From assembly GCF_001281045.1 (NCBI RefSeq), contig NZ_CP012622.1, positions 372,001 through 436,000 of the forward strand: a DNA stretch of 64,000 nucleotides. Reading direction: 5' to 3'. Below the pieces are notes generated by a model that ran no database searches, was not told the DNA's origin, and saw only the letters and a list, made by a program, of their open reading frames with translations. Of the stretch, positions 1 through 12,900 are shown piece after piece. How positions within the stretch are numbered: the stretch's first letter is position 1; each line of letters opens with the position of its first letter. Source of the DNA: Spiroplasma cantharicola (lineage in GTDB: Bacteria; Bacillota_I; Bacilli_A; Mycoplasmatales; Mycoplasmataceae). The translations under genes and the position numbers were made by a program.

Positions 1-834
1 GAACAAGTGGTCTTTAAAAAAGAAGCAATTAATGAAATTATTAAGCACTATACTAGAGAAGCTGGTGTAAGACAATTAGAGAGATGAATAGCTTCAATTG
101 TTAGAAAATTTGTTGTAAAAATGTTAAAAAAAGAAATTGAAAAATTAGTTGTTACTCCTAAAGTAGTTAATGAATTACTTAAAAAACGTATTTTTGAACA
201 TACTGAAAAGGAAAACGAAGCACAAGTTGGTGTTGTTACAGGTCTTGCATATACTCAATTTGGAGGAGATATCTTACCAATTGAAGTAAATCATTTTCCA
301 GGTAAGGGAGGACTTATCCTTACTGGTAAACTTGGAGATGTAATGAAAGAATCAGCAACAATAGCTTATGACTTTGTTAAATCAAACTATAAGGCATTTG
401 CTATTCCAAAAGAAGTATTTAATGAAAATGATATTCATATTCACGTTCCTGAAGGAGCAGTTCCAAAAGACGGACCAAGTGCTGGTGTGACAATTACTAC
501 AGCAATTGTTTCTGCTTTAACAAATAAACCTGTGCCAAAAGAAATTGGTATGACAGGTGAAATTACACTAAGAGGGTTAGTATTCCCAATTGGTGGTTTA
601 AGAGAAAAATCAATTTCTGCTCATAGAAGTGGTTTGAAAAAAATCTTAATTCCTTTTAAAAATACTAAAGATATTGAAGACATTCCTGAAGAAGTAAGAA
701 AAGAACTTGAAGTAGTTCCTGTTCAAAAATATTCAGAAGTTTATGAAAATGTATTTGGTATAAAATTAAACGATCTTGTTAGAGAATTACCAATTGCAAC
801 TCCTTCAAAAGAAGAAGGCAAAAAAGCTCATTAA
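1..834 (+). CDS. lon: Lon ATP-dependent protease, C-terminal part (5' end outside window)
   Basis: This is the C-terminal 277 residues of the cytoplasmic AAA+ protease Lon, which degrades misfolded and regulatory proteins. The reading frame is open from base 1, so the gene begins upstream. The visible part is the end of the AAA+ small domain (KHYTREAGVRQLER, with an in-frame TGA read as Trp soon after), followed by the S16 peptidase domain. The Ser-Lys catalytic dyad is intact: Ser in PKDGPSAG (codon at 478-480) and Lys in GGLREKS (codon at 607-609). The C-terminus is short and charged. A strong terminator follows at once, so lon is the last gene of its transcript. Identification is firm; only the true start is unseen. 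Confidence 0.97.
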
Positions 835-840
835 TATCTA

Positions 841-866
841 AAAAACAACTTTTAATAGTTGTTTTT
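841..866 (+). terminator. Intrinsic terminator after lon
   Basis: A perfect 10-bp A/T-rich stem (841-850 with 857-866) closes a 6-base loop and ends in five T. It lies 7 bases after the lon stop codon. Confidence 0.85.
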
Positions 867-916
867 ATATTTTTATGATAATATATCAACAATATAAAAT
901 AGAGGTGAAAATTTAA

Positions 917-2782
917 ATGGACAATTCATATAATGCTACTAGTAATCCAATTGGAGATGCGATTGTAGTAAATAATAAAGAAGAATCTAAACAATATATT
1001 CCAGATGATAAGGTTTATAAATTAGTTAAAGAAAAAAATAAACTTAAATTTTCATGAATAGTATTAATTTATGGATGAAAATATAAGGCTTTATTTTTAA
1101 GTGTTGTTTTTGTTGTAACATTCAGTGCATTTTTAGTAAGTTTAAATACATTATTTTTAAGAAATGTTCTTAGTGCTGCACAAGCTTCTGATGGTAGATA
1201 TTGAAATCTATCTTGACAATGATGAATGGCTGTAACAGCAACAGATTTAATACTGCTATATTTTTGTACATATATTAGGAACTCATGTTCTATTATGCTC
1301 GCAGTAAATATTGAAGTCGAATTGAGAAATCTAACAATAAAAAGATTACTAGAACAAGATATTAGTTATTACTCTGATAAAAAAATTGGAAAATTAATGA
1401 CAAAATTAGTTGGAGATACTAACGTTATTGGAAATGAAATTTCAGGAATGATTGCTTGAGTAATTCAAGCTCCATTAGTTATTGTAATGGGAACAGCAAT
1501 GATGTTTGCTATTCATTGGCAACTTGCTTTAGTTGCAAGTATTTGTGTATATTCACTAACTTTTCTTGTGATATTGTTTTCTTTACAATATCAAAAAAAA
1601 GTAAAGAAAGTTAGAGATGTAATTTCTGATGTTAATGGTGATGTAATTGACCGAATTGGGGCAATTAAATTAGTTAAAGCAACAGGTACTAGAAGATATG
1701 AAGAATCAAGACTAGAAGAGCTTCATAAACCTTATATTAAAGCTTTTAAACCAATTTCAAAAATAGATGGTACTTTATTGGCAATCCTAATTGCTTCAGA
1801 TGTACTAATAAATTTAATTATGATAACTATTGCAATAGAGTTTTTTAATGATAACAAAATGTTAACAACAACTTTACCATCATTCATTTCAGCTATGGTT
1901 GGATTGACTCGTCCATTATGACAAATTGCAGCTATTATTCCAGGACTTTCAAGAGCAGCTGCTAGTTCAGCTCAAATATATGAAGTCATTGAAAAGGATC
2001 CTATTCTTGATGATAAAGATAAAACAGGAATATTATTTGATGAAAATATTTCAAAAATTGAATTTAGACAAGTTAAATTTAATTACCCTGAAAAGCCAGA
2101 AGTTAATATAGTTCCTAATCTTGACATTACTTTGGAAAAAGGAAAATCATATGCTTTTGTTGGAGAAACTGGAAGTGGTAAATCAACAATTTCAAAATTA
2201 TTATTGAGATTTTATGATCCAACTGAGGGGTGTGTTTTAGTCAACGATAAAAATTTAAGTGATTTTAATCTAAAAAGTTATCTAAGTCATGTTGGGTATG
2301 TTGAGCAAGAACCATCAATAATTTTTGGAGATGTTTATGATAATGTTAGATATGGGCATTTTGGTGCAACTGAAGAAGAAGTTCATGAGGCTTGCAAAAA
2401 AGCTCAAATTGATCAAATCATTAATAGTTGACCTTATGGTTATCAAACTATTTTAGGAGAACGAGGTTTATTATTAAGTGGAGGTCAAAAGCAAAGATTA
2501 GTAATTGCAAGAATTTTACTTAGAAATCCTGAGTTACTAATTTTAGATGAAGCAACAAGTGCTTTAGATAATATTGTTGAAAAGGAAATACAAGCACAAT
2601 TAAATGAATTAATGAAAGATAAAACATCAGTTATAATTGCTCATAGATTAAGTACAATAAAAGATGTAGACAAAATATTTGTATTAGCTCCTGGTAAGGG
2701 AATTGTTCAAGAAGGAACTTACAAAGAATTAATAAAAATTCCAGGAAAATTTAAAGACTTGCATGATGCAGGCAAGTCTTAA
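917..2782 (+). CDS. ABC exporter: fused membrane domain and ATPase
   Basis: A 621-residue half-transporter of the MdlB/LmrA/MsbA type, probably exporting lipids, drugs or peptides across the single membrane. The start is ATG 917, behind AGAGGTG at 901-907. About 90 hydrophilic residues come first, then a six-helix ABC-exporter membrane domain. The nucleotide-binding domain has Walker A GETGSGKS near residues 416-423, signature LSGGQKQR near 520, Walker B LLILDEATSALD near 540, and a switch His in IAHRLS. Several TGA codons are read as Trp. Such proteins act as homo- or heterodimers; no second half-transporter is adjacent, so a homodimer or a distant partner is possible. Substrate is unknown. 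Confidence 0.9.
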
Positions 2783-2810
2783 AAAAACTAGCCAATAGGT
2801 TAGTTTTTTT
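2781..2810 (+). terminator. Intrinsic terminator after the ABC exporter
   Basis: A 13-bp stem with one G-U pair (2781-2793 with 2798-2810) closes an AATA loop and ends in seven T. It overlaps the stop codon of the exporter gene. Confidence 0.88.
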
Positions 2811-2839
2811 ATGCTATTATTCAATTAGGAGTTAAAACA

Positions 2840-4090
2840 ATGAATAAACCTTTAAGTTTTTTATTAAGACCAGATACATTAAAAAATATTATTGGTCAAT
2901 CACATTTAATTAATAATAAATATGGCCTAATATCTAAAATGGTTGAAAAAAAATTTATTACTAATTTAATTTTTTATGGTCCCCCAGGTGTTGGTAAAAC
3001 TTCAATGGCGATTTCAATTGCAAATGATCTTAAAGCAAAATATGATTTTTTTAATGCCTCAAATGACAAAAAAGAAAAACTTCAAAAATTAATTGAATCA
3101 TCAAATCACGATGAACAATTAATATTAATTGTTGATGAAATTCATAGAATGAATAGAAATATTCAAGATTATTTATTGGAATTTATAGAATCCAAAAAAG
3201 TTGTAGTTTTTTTAACTACAACAGAAAACCCTTATTTTGTAATTAATCCTGCTATTAGAAGTAGATGTACAATTTTAAAATTAAAAGAAATTACTATTGA
3301 AGAAATGAAGGAGGGACTAAAAAGAGTTCTAAAAAATAATAGGATTACTTTAGATATTGAAGAGAATGCATTTGAAAATCTTTGTGAACTTTCAAATGGA
3401 GATTTAAGAGTTGCTATTAATTCAATTGAATTAATGATAGAACTATATTCAAATATTAAAATTAATAATGAAATTATTGAAGCAATATTTGAACAAGCTG
3501 TTACTAAGGGAACAGGAGAAGGTGATGAATATCATGATCTCAAATCAGCTTTACAAAAATCAATTAGAGGAAGCGATGTTGATGCGGCTTTACACTATTG
3601 AGCAAGATTGATGCAAATAGGAGATTATGAAGTTTTAATGAGAAGAATGATCATTATGGCATATGAAGATATTGGTTTGGCAAATCCCACTATTCCTATA
3701 AGAGTCTATCAGGCTTGTCAAACTTTTAGACAAATTGGTATGCCAGAAGGAAGAATCATTTTAGGTTTGGCAATAATTGAAATGGCTTTAAGTGAGAAAT
3801 CAAATTCTTCTTATTTAGCTTTGGAAAAAGCCTTAGAAGATGTTAAAAATGGATTGGCACCACCAATTCCACCATATCTTAGAGATAATCATTATCGTAA
3901 CGCTCATAAATTAGGTCATGGAATTGGTTATAAGTATGCTCACGATTATGAAAATGACTGAGTTCAACAACAATATCTTCCTGATGAAATTAAAGATATT
4001 AATTACTTTACATTTAAACCACATAGTAGTTATGAAAAAAAATTAATGGAAATATACATAAAATTTACAAAGGGAAATAAGATAAAATAA
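2840..4090 (+). CDS. rarA: RarA/MgsA family replication-associated recombination ATPase
   Basis: A 416-residue AAA+ ATPase of the RarA (MgsA, WRNIP1) family, a clamp-loader-like protein that acts at stalled replication forks. The start is ATG 2840, with TTAGGAG about 8 bases upstream. Walker A is GPPGVGKTS near residue 50, Walker B is LIVDEIHRMNR near 100, and sensor 1 is FLTTTENP. The conserved C-terminal tetramerisation part includes GTGEGDEYHDLKSALQKSIR, DALHYW-type residues (here DAALHYW, Trp from TGA) and AYEDIGLANP. Length matches the family. It follows a terminator and appears to share a transcript with the tail-anchored protein behind it, starting 25 bases after this stop. Confidence 0.93.
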
Positions 4091-4115
4091 TAGATAGAAA
4101 GTAGGTATTTTTAAT

Positions 4116-4895
4116 ATGAAAACTAGTGCAAAAATAAAAGAAGAATTAGCCCAACATGGTTATATTTGATTACCTACATATAAAAATATATTAGAGAAAG
4201 TTTGACAACACTGTGAAACTTATATTGATGAAGATGAAGAAGTTTTATCAGCACTTTGAGCAAGTTTTAAAAGATATGAAGAAGATATGATTGGAATAGT
4301 TTTTATTACAACTAAAAGAACATTTACTTTGGAAATTAGTGATGATGATAGTAGTACTCAAATAAGATATTTACCTTTTGACTCATATTCACTTCAAAAA
4401 ATTCAATTACAATTTTCAAAAAATGCAAAGGGTTTACATTATGTTTCACTTCAAAATGATAGTTTTGGAAATGGTATTACATTTGGAACAACTAATCGAG
4501 ATGTTGCGCAACATTTTGTTGACACTTTAAGTGGAAGAACAAATGGAGAAATTGAAATACTTCCAGATTCTGATGACCCATTATTAGCTGAAAATGAAAA
4601 AGAACAATTAATTGATGAAAATTTAGAAAAAGCTAAGAAAAAAGTTCCTCATAAATTAGAAAAAAAACATGAAGAAATAAAACCTATGAAAGAATTTGAG
4701 CAATGAAGGAAAGCACCTCCAGAAGCTAAAGATAAAGTGGTTGAAATTAAGATTGTACCGCCTAAAAAAGAGAAGCCTAAAAAAGATAAAAAAAGAGGAT
4801 ATGGTGTAAAATGAAAATCAAAGATTTGATTATTATGATTTTTGTTACCATTCTTAACATTAGGAACTGTTATTGCAATTGTGTTTCTATTATAA
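4116..4895 (+). CDS. Unknown tail-anchored protein with acidic/basic linker
   Basis: A 259-residue protein I do not recognise. The start is ATG 4116, 10 bases after a GTAGG site. Residues 1 to about 150 look like a compact soluble domain of short beta strands (IGIVFITTKRTFTLEIS, then ITFGTTNRDVAQHFV), loosely reminiscent of bacterial PH-like folds; that comparison is only an impression. Next comes a charged linker of about 80 residues rich in Glu and Lys, with PPKKEKPKKDKK near its end. The last ~20 residues are one hydrophobic helix (WLLWFLLPFLTLGTVIAIVF), so the body is probably cytoplasmic and held by a C-terminal anchor. It follows rarA closely and ends at a bidirectional terminator. Confidence 0.75.
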
Positions 4896-4900
4896 TATTA

Positions 4901-4930
4901 AAAAAACTCGTTTATTATAACGAGTTTTAT
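4901..4930. terminator. Bidirectional terminator between convergent genes
   Basis: An 8-bp core stem (4903-4910 with 4921-4928) with A-rich and T-rich flanks closes a 10-base loop. It lies between the tail-anchored gene and the minus-strand lipoprotein gene and overlaps the stop codon of the latter. Confidence 0.8.
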
Positions 4931-7332
4931 TTTCTTTCAATTGATGTAATTTTTCACTCATTTGAACCTTTTGTTAATTTAAGTTCTATTTCATAAAAAA
5001 ATGTAGCTCATGAAAGTATATCTGTATATGTAGTTTTGTATTTTATAAAGGCATCAGTATCTGGTTGATCAATACCCTCATAACTTAATACTTTTGTTTT
5101 AAAGTTCATATTGCCAATTAATTGTTTATAAGTGAAGTTTGTTAACTCTTTTTTAATTCTATTAACTTCTTTAAAACCTTCTAATATTTGATCAAATAAA
5201 GCATTAATTGAAGGGTCATCAAATATTTTCTCTAAACCACTTAATATTGTTTCTTCTCTAAAATTATTTTTTTGCTTTCCTAAATCATCAAAATCACTTC
5301 CAAGAGCAAACATTGCTGATTTAACACCTTTAACTTTTTTATTTTTAATATTATCAAATTCAATATATAAACCATTCTTATCGCTAGTAATCATTAATGT
5401 TTGAAGAGAAGTATATTTATTATTACCTTGTTTATAAGGAATATCATTTCCATAAAAAATAGAGTATTTATCATCAATTAAAGCTGTTGATAGATTTCTG
5501 AACCCATTAGCCATTAATGTTGAAGCCTTATTAATATTTTCTACTTTCTTTAGATTTGGATTTGATGAATTAATTGATTCATAAAGAAGATTTAATATTT
5601 CTGAAATATTTTTTCCTAAAAAAATATGTGAGTTTAATATAGTTTGTAAAGATGTATTTGTTTCTCCTCCAATAATAGTTTTCAAGAAAGTTGACTCAGA
5701 ACTTCAAAGAGTCCTTCAAGAGTTTTTCATTATTTCATCTTGATTAAATCTAAATGGAATTTTAACACCAAAAGTTTTTAAAAAATCAAATAGGGAGTCT
5801 AATCCATTGATACTTCTATTTTCAATAAAAGTATCAATAATTGCTTTCATAAAGTTACCTATCTGATTAGGTCCAATTTCTGCAACTACATTAATTTTAA
5901 TATTTTTTCATTGTGCCAAACCATTTCCTATTGCATATAGTAAAGGAGAGAAACCCTCAGCACCTGTGTAATCACCTGATAAGGTTGTTAATTTTCCTAA
6001 TAGGGCAGGTACTCATCCTAAAATACCAGGTTTTGCAATATCAAAAGTTTTTTTACTTCCACTTTGGAATAATAATCCAATTAATTTAGCAAAGTTCAAT
6101 CCATCATTTTCTTTTGCGTTCAAAGCGATTGAAAGATTTTTTATTAATATTTTTGAACTATATTTATTATTAAATTCTTGCTCTCCAAGTTCTTTCAAAA
6201 ACTTCAAATTCTTTTTTTCTTTTCTTCCAACTTCACCTTTGTATGAATATAAGTCATCATGGCTTTGAGGAGTATCTTGTGAAAAATCGATACTTGTAAT
6301 TCTATGCAAAATAGCTGAAACAACAAATAGGGCATCAAAAAGAATTGGGATCATATTTGAAGTATCTAAATTATTTATATTTTTTAGAAAACCAGCAAAT
6401 GTATCACCAAATTTATTTTCAAAATCATAATCAATATCTTTATACAACTCATTTATATCTTCAATAACTTTATCATTTTGTCTTGAAAGATTTGCAAATA
6501 TATTATTAAGTCTTTTTACTGCAGCATTCATTATTTTTTTATTTGTCAAGTTTTCAATTTTATCTACATTTAATATTTTATTAATTACTAAATCTATTGT
6601 TCCTAAGGAATTAATATTTCAATTATTCTCTTTAATAGTTGTTCAAAAATTTACATTTAGAAAATTTGCAATTAGAAAATATGGTAAATTTGAACTCTCA
6701 GCTAGTTTTATTATTAGTGCAATTACATCTGCTCATTGATCTAAGATTTTTGCAATTGGTTTCATCTTTTCACTACTAAATTGATCAACATTATTTTCAC
6801 TAAGTTTTAACTCAGGTAAAAAAGATTGTATTAATCCTGATGAGTTCGGATGAATTCCACCGTTTGCCTTTATAATACCAATAAAAACTGTTAGAAGACT
6901 TCCAATAGAGTCTGCTGGACCATTTGGAGATTTTACATTGTTTGTAAGAAACAAACTATTTTCATTTGTAGAATCTTTTACTTTAGCTATTTTATTTATC
7001 TCATCTCTTGTTAAATTTTGATTAAAATAACTACTATTTAAAGAACTCATATTTGTTTGATAGTTTGTATTAAAATCAGGCATAAGTTCTTTTGCACTAC
7101 TTGAATTTATTAAATCAAGTAAAAAATTTGCATCATATGGAAGACCATTGTCTCTACTTTGACTTGCATTTTGTATCATTGCTCCTCTTAAAAGAGTAGA
7201 CGATATTTTAGTTAGATTATTTACTTTATTAAATATTGACTGTTTTTTATTGTTTACCATGCTACAACTTGCCACACTTGCTGTTGAAGCTGTTATTGAA
7301 ACTATTCCCAAAAGTGAAATAATTTTTTTCAT
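4927..7332 (-). CDS. Large MOLPALP-like lipoprotein, copy B
   Basis: An 801-residue predicted lipoprotein on the outer face of the membrane. The start is ATG at 7332-7330. The signal peptide begins MKKIISLLGIVSITAST and has lipobox SVASC near residue 23. The rest is a long, mostly helical, Asn/Ser-rich surface domain without a known motif. In-frame TGA codons read as Trp keep it open to the TAA at 4929-4927. It is a paralog of the next gene upstream: both share blocks such as ISSTLLRG..IQNASQ, GGIHP..SGLIQ, LITSDKNGLY (here LMITSDKNGLY), A.FALGSDFD, and a C-terminal WKI.SI. It resembles the mollicute lipoprotein group annotated MOLPALP; function unknown. Two possible ribosome sites precede it: AGGAG at 7349-7345 and TCGGGGA nearer the start. 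Confidence 0.8.
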
Positions 7333-7372
7333 TTTCCCCGACTACTCCTTCTAATTACATTAATTATATATT

Positions 7373-7402
7373 AAAAAACTTTCTTTAAATAGAAAGTTTT
7401 TT
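7373..7402 (-). terminator. Intrinsic terminator between the two MOLPALP-like genes
   Basis: A perfect 12-bp stem (7373-7384 with 7391-7402) closes a 6-base loop, with T-rich tails on both strands. It lies just past the stop of the upstream minus-strand lipoprotein gene, so the two paralogs are separate transcripts. Confidence 0.85.
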
Positions 7403-7417
7403 TGTCAATATTTATAT

Positions 7418-9874
7418 TTAAACTCTTTTTATACTATTGATTTTTCAAGATGATTGATCTAATTTAAGGATTAAATCAATTTGGTATTTAAAAGTTTTAT
7501 TAGTAAATGGCTCATTATAAACAATTTCATAAGTAATTGATTGTTCTAAATTATTTTGATCTATATTTTTATAATTCAAAATTTTTGTCTTAAAATTTTG
7601 GCTTTTAATTAATTTTTTATAGATATTATTAGAAATGTTTGTGTTAATTGAATTTATCTCATTAAATGCTTTTAATAAGTCATCTAAAATTTGATTAGTT
7701 ATTTCATCATCAAAAATATATTCTAATCCTTGCATAATTGAAGAATTTCTAAACTTACTAAATATTTGATTTCCATTTGTATCAAAATCAGTTCCTAAAG
7801 CATACATTGATGCTTTAGGACCTCTAACTTTTTGATTCACTATGATTGGATCTTCATTAATTTTTAAGTATAAACCATTTCTAGTTGAAGTTAAAATTAA
7901 AGCTTGAAGGGCATTATAGTTACCATTTTCACTATTTTGTTTAAATTGTTTTTCATTATTATTACTTTGATATCAAAGTTGATATTTATCATTTACCATT
8001 TCTTTGCTAATTATATCTAACCCTTTAGATAAACCTTCTGCTTTTTTATCAATATTTTTACTTTTTTTCATTGTACTAGTTGGATCAACTTGAGTAAGGG
8101 CTTTATAAATTAAATCAATAAGTTTAGAAAGGGTAATACCTTCAACTATCTCATTTTTGAAAAGAGAATATAAACTAATTTGTTGTCCAGTTAAATCCTT
8201 TATTAAAGTAGAATCTTCATCTCAAATAGCACTAAATAGATGATTTAATTGACTTGTTGTTTTTTCACTAACTTTTAAATCAATATTTATACCAATACTG
8301 TTTAAAATCTCAATTACTTTATTCAAACCACTAAAATTTGAGTTAAATCCAAGTCCATCACCAATTACTCATCTAAGTACATTTCCCACTTGATCAGGTC
8401 CTATACCTGCAAAAGATCAATCTTTTCAAATTGCAATTCCATTTCCAATACCATAAAGAAGTGAAGAATAGTTATTTTTTTTATTTTGTCCTATTCAAGG
8501 AGAACTTATTTTTGGAATTAAACTTATTAATCCAATGTTTTGGTCAATATTTGTTACTTTTTCACCAGAATTAAAAAGTAAATAGAATAACTTTTGCATT
8601 TGTTTACCATCTAAATTATTTTCAATGTTTGTAATTGTAGAAAGATTTTTTAAAAGTCTTGCAGTGTTATATGGATTATCTTTTAAAGTTAATTTATTTA
8701 ACTCTGCTAAATAGTCATTATTTAATTTTTTACTATCAAATAAATATTCATTTGATAGTGGAATAAAGCTTGAAAAATCTATTGATGAAATATATTTTAG
8801 TAATGATGAAAAGACGAATAAAATATCACTTATATTTTCAGTTTTTTCAAAAATTGACTTTAACACTTCTTGTATATTTAAATTACTATTTTCCTTTGTT
8901 ATTTGTTTTAAAAATTCTCCAATTATTTTTCCTAAGTCTTTATCAAAGTTTTTACTTAAACTAAATAAATTTTCACCAGTTATAATTTTATTTTCTTGAT
9001 TTATTATTCTAGCAAAGATATTATTAATTTTATTTAAAGAGGCGTTTATTATCATTTGACCAGTTAGTTCATCGGCATCTTTTTCTTGTAGCAGTAAAGA
9101 ATTAACCAAATCATCAAAAATTTTTGCGCCCCCTGATAAATTTATATCGTTTAAAAACTTAATAATTCAGTCAAATATTGCCTTCATATCTTTTTCTTTA
9201 ATTGCATTTTCAAATTCTGAATTAAAGAAATTTTTTAAAATAGCATAAATGGCATTTGATTCTTGTAAAAACCCAATTGTTTTTGCTAAAGGGTCTTTAA
9301 TATTTTTAATTAAATTTGCAATTGGTTTAAGTTTTTCACTATTTAAATTATCTGCTAAATTATCATTTAAACCAAGTTTAGGTATTGCACCTTGAATTAA
9401 ACCTGAAAGACTTGGGTGAATTCCTCCGTTAGACTTTAAAGTAGTAATAGCAAAAACAGCAATACTTGCAATACTTTGAATTGAGCTAGTAGGAGATTTT
9501 ACTTTATCACTTAAAAAGTCTTTATTTAAATCATTAATTGCATTTCTATCTAAATTTTGATTATCAAAATAAAGATTTCTAAGGCTATTTAAAGTTGTTT
9601 CACTATTTGTATCAAATAATGGAATTAGCTCATTTGCTTTAGAATTATATACAAGATTGTTTAAATAATTTGAGTCATAAGCAAAACCCTTGTTTATTTC
9701 TTGACTTGCATTTTGAATGATTGAACCTCTTAATAAAGTTGAAGAAATTTGTGTCAAATTACTAATTTGGTTTTTAATTGATTTCTTTTTCAAATTTATT
9801 GTGCTACATGAAGTAACACAAATAGTAGAAGTTGACATACTTACTACTGCTAAAATTGATAATATTTTTTTCAT
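7418..9874 (-). CDS. Large MOLPALP-like lipoprotein, copy A
   Basis: An 818-residue paralog of the 4927-7332 lipoprotein. The start is ATG at 9874-9872. The signal peptide is MKKILSILAVVSMSTSTICV with lipobox VTSC near residues 20-23, so it should be lipid-anchored outside the cell. The sequence is Asn/Lys-rich and helical with no enzyme motif I can name. The frame stays open through several TGA(Trp) codons to TAA at 7420-7418, ending in YQIDLILKLD..WKINSIKR, which matches the end of copy B. It is divergent from the giant FtsX permease, and both genes carry a TCGGGG element in their leaders, suggesting shared control. Paralogous surface lipoproteins of this kind are common in Entomoplasmatales; antigenic or host-contact roles are inference. 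Confidence 0.8.
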
Positions 9875-9878
9875 TTTA

Positions 9879-9969
9879 TCCCCCGATGTATAAATTATAT
9901 TTTCAAAATATGATAAAATATTTTTGAAATAATATACTATTTCAAATTATTATAATATGTAGTCGGGGA
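9879..9969. promoter_or_regulatory. Divergent promoter region with paired TCGGGG leader elements
   Basis: On the plus strand TATAAT (9951-9956) is followed 6 bases later by TCGGGGA (9963-9969) and the permease start at 9978. On the minus strand TATAAT (9899-9894) is followed 7 bases later by TCGGGGGA (9886-9879) and the lipoprotein start at 9874. Each G-run could be the first bases of the mRNA and an unusual ribosome site. A third copy precedes the gene starting at 7332. Confidence 0.6.
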
Positions 9970-9977
9970 AGAATTCA

Positions 9978-12900
9978 ATGAAAAAATCATTATTTTTATA
10001 TTTAAAACAAGGTATAAAAGGTGTGATGAAATTTAAAATACAATTTATTGTAATTGTTATTTTAAGTTTTTTAGCAACTTTTATTTTGAGCATCTCTTTT
10101 TCAACAACTAAAAGGATTACAAATGATTATGAAAAGACCATGTTAAAGATGGAACCTTTTGATTTTTTAAATCAACAATCAGTTGGATTAAATTTAGCAG
10201 AGGGTACAGGTTCAAATATAATAGCACCGATGGATATTCTTAATAATCAGTTCTTATATGTTAAAGATTCAAAAGATTTAACTAGTCAAAAAAATAATAA
10301 AGCAGTTGATTTAAATTATAATATTTCTTCTTTTGACGATTTTTCAAGTGAGGGGTATCAAGAAACATTTTTAACTAAAACTTTTCAGGATTCTGAAATT
10401 CAAAAGCAATTCTTAGAAATGTTATCTGATAGGGATTATTGATTTAGTATATTTCAATATACTTATGATCCAATTAAAGATGAAATTAAGTGAGATTCAA
10501 ATTTAGATATTAATTATTATTCTGGTTCAAGTTCATATTCATATTTAAAAAATACAGCTGCAAATAAACGTGGTAGAATTTCAAATTTTTTCTTACCAAC
10601 AATTGAACTATTAAAGAGTAATTATTTAAAAGATCTATTTAGTGAAAATCCACCAAATTATATTAAAAATACTCTATTTTATGAATTAAAATCTAAAGGA
10701 ATAATTACTCTTGAAAATTTTGAAGGAAAAGAAGCTTCAAAAAAAGTATTAACAGATAATTCTGATTTTGATATTTATAATAGATATTTATATTTTGCAT
10801 TAGAAGCTATAATGAGACAATTAATTGGTTCAACAATTGAATATCCTACATATTGAATAAATCAAGCAATTGCTCAATCAGATTCAAAAGAGAGAGAGAG
10901 AGTAATTCAAAAATTTAATGAGTTAAGTAAAGACAATAAAATTGGTTTCAATTTTTTATTAGAAAATGAAATTGAAACAAGTAAAGAGTTTGCAATAACA
11001 ATATTTAAATGAATATTTGGTTTTAAACCACAGTCAAATGAATGAAATAGTGAAAATTTTGAATCAAGTGATAAATTTATTGTAGATAAAGAATCAAAGC
11101 CTTGAAAAAATAATCTTGATGTAGGTTCTGAAAATATTGATTTAGAGAGATACCCAAGTTCAAAAGAAGAAATTTTTAATAAAGGTATGAGAGGAAGTTT
11201 AAATCAAATTGTTGTTAATGGTAGTAATAATAAAGTCTATAATTACGATAATAGTTTTAGTAGCAAATATTTAAGACACTTTGAAAATCAAAGTATTGAA
11301 CAGACAATTGGTTATTATAGAGATTTTAATGATTTTGATACTTATAATATTGAATATAATTTTGAAGGAATAAGTGCTGCAAAAGCATTTTATATTAAGA
11401 ATGAATTTTTAGCTAAAGCTATGGGATTCAAATATGAAGCAAGAGCTGAAATGGAATTCACTGATGTAACAACCGAAATTAATTACAGAATTATTGATAT
11501 CAATAATCATTGAAAAGATAAACTTACTTTGTACGAAGGACATTTACCAAGGACTAAAAATGAAATTTTGATTAATCCTCAGTTTGCCACAGCAAATAAA
11601 TATCATTTAGGAGATAATATTGTTTTAGGTGAAGGTAATTTTGTTATTTCAGGTTTTGCAGTAGAACCTTTAAGTTATTTTCCAATGGGAAATACTCAAA
11701 ATCCACTTCCAAATAATAAAAAAAATGCAATAGTTTTTGCAACTAAAGATAACTTTAATCAAATAATTTCTACGCAGTTAGAAAAACTTGCAACAAAATC
11801 AATTTACTCTATGCTGACAGTTGAAGATAGAAATAAGTTGTCTGAAAGTGATAAGAATCTTGAAAAATATAGAGCTTATTCATTTAATAATGTGATAGAA
11901 GTTTATAATTCTTATAACTATATAGTTGGAAACAATGAAAAATTGGATAGTAATAATTTTATTAATAAATATTCAACTTTTGAATCAAGTACCTTTAGAT
12001 ATAATTGAATTGTTGCTCCAATGTTAATTAACGGTTTTAGAATTTTTTCTTATATTTTTTCAGTTTTAGTTTTTTTAATCACAATAATTGCAACTGTTGT
12101 AGCTGTTAAAAAAACAGTTGAATTAAATTCTGGAGAAATTGCTATTTTAAAAGCAATGGGAGCTGGCAATTATGAAATAGCTTCTTCATATATGTCTTAT
12201 GGAATAATTGTAACTATATTTATTGCTCCAATTGCGTGACTTTTGGGTTCTTTTATTCAAGAATTTATAGCTAAAGTATTTTTAAATTTCTCATCAGGAA
12301 GATCAAACTTGATTATTTTTAGTCCTTCAGCATTGCTGATTTCAATTTTAATTTTTGGTTTATTATTATGTTTAATTTCCTTTTTAACAGCATTTTTATT
12401 GGTAAAAAGACCAACATTAGAGATTATGTATAAAATGGAAAAAGTTAAACGAATTAAATGAGTTGATAAATTTAATAATAAGGTATTTAGCAAAAGTTCT
12501 TTCTCTACTAGATTTAGTATAGAATTGGCAACATCTGGGTTTTCTAAAACAATTCTATCTGCTACAACAGTTTTTTTTGCAGGATTTTTAATATCATTTG
12601 GATTAACAATTCCTGGTTTAGTTCAAAATGTTGTGGGAGGTTATTATAAAAATGTATATTATTCTAACTCTTTTGAAAATAGAGAATTAATAGGAAATGC
12701 ACCTTTAGCCAAAACGTCGTTATCACCAACAAGAGAAGTGGAATATTATGAAAAGTCTTTAATTGATAGTAACAATATTTTTGGAAGTGGTATAACACAA
12801 ATATCAAAAAACGTATCAAGTTTTGCACCACCAGCAGATAATTCGGCAATTCCTCAAATACTATTAAATCCTTCACAAACAGAAGATAATAAATTAAAAG

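Noticed and set aside
917..2782. Apparent break-up of the ABC exporter (and of many other genes) into short frames
   Set aside because: The breaks are TGA codons in one continuous frame. Read as Trp, as in Mollicutes, the frame is open with all motifs in order, so there is no pseudogene.
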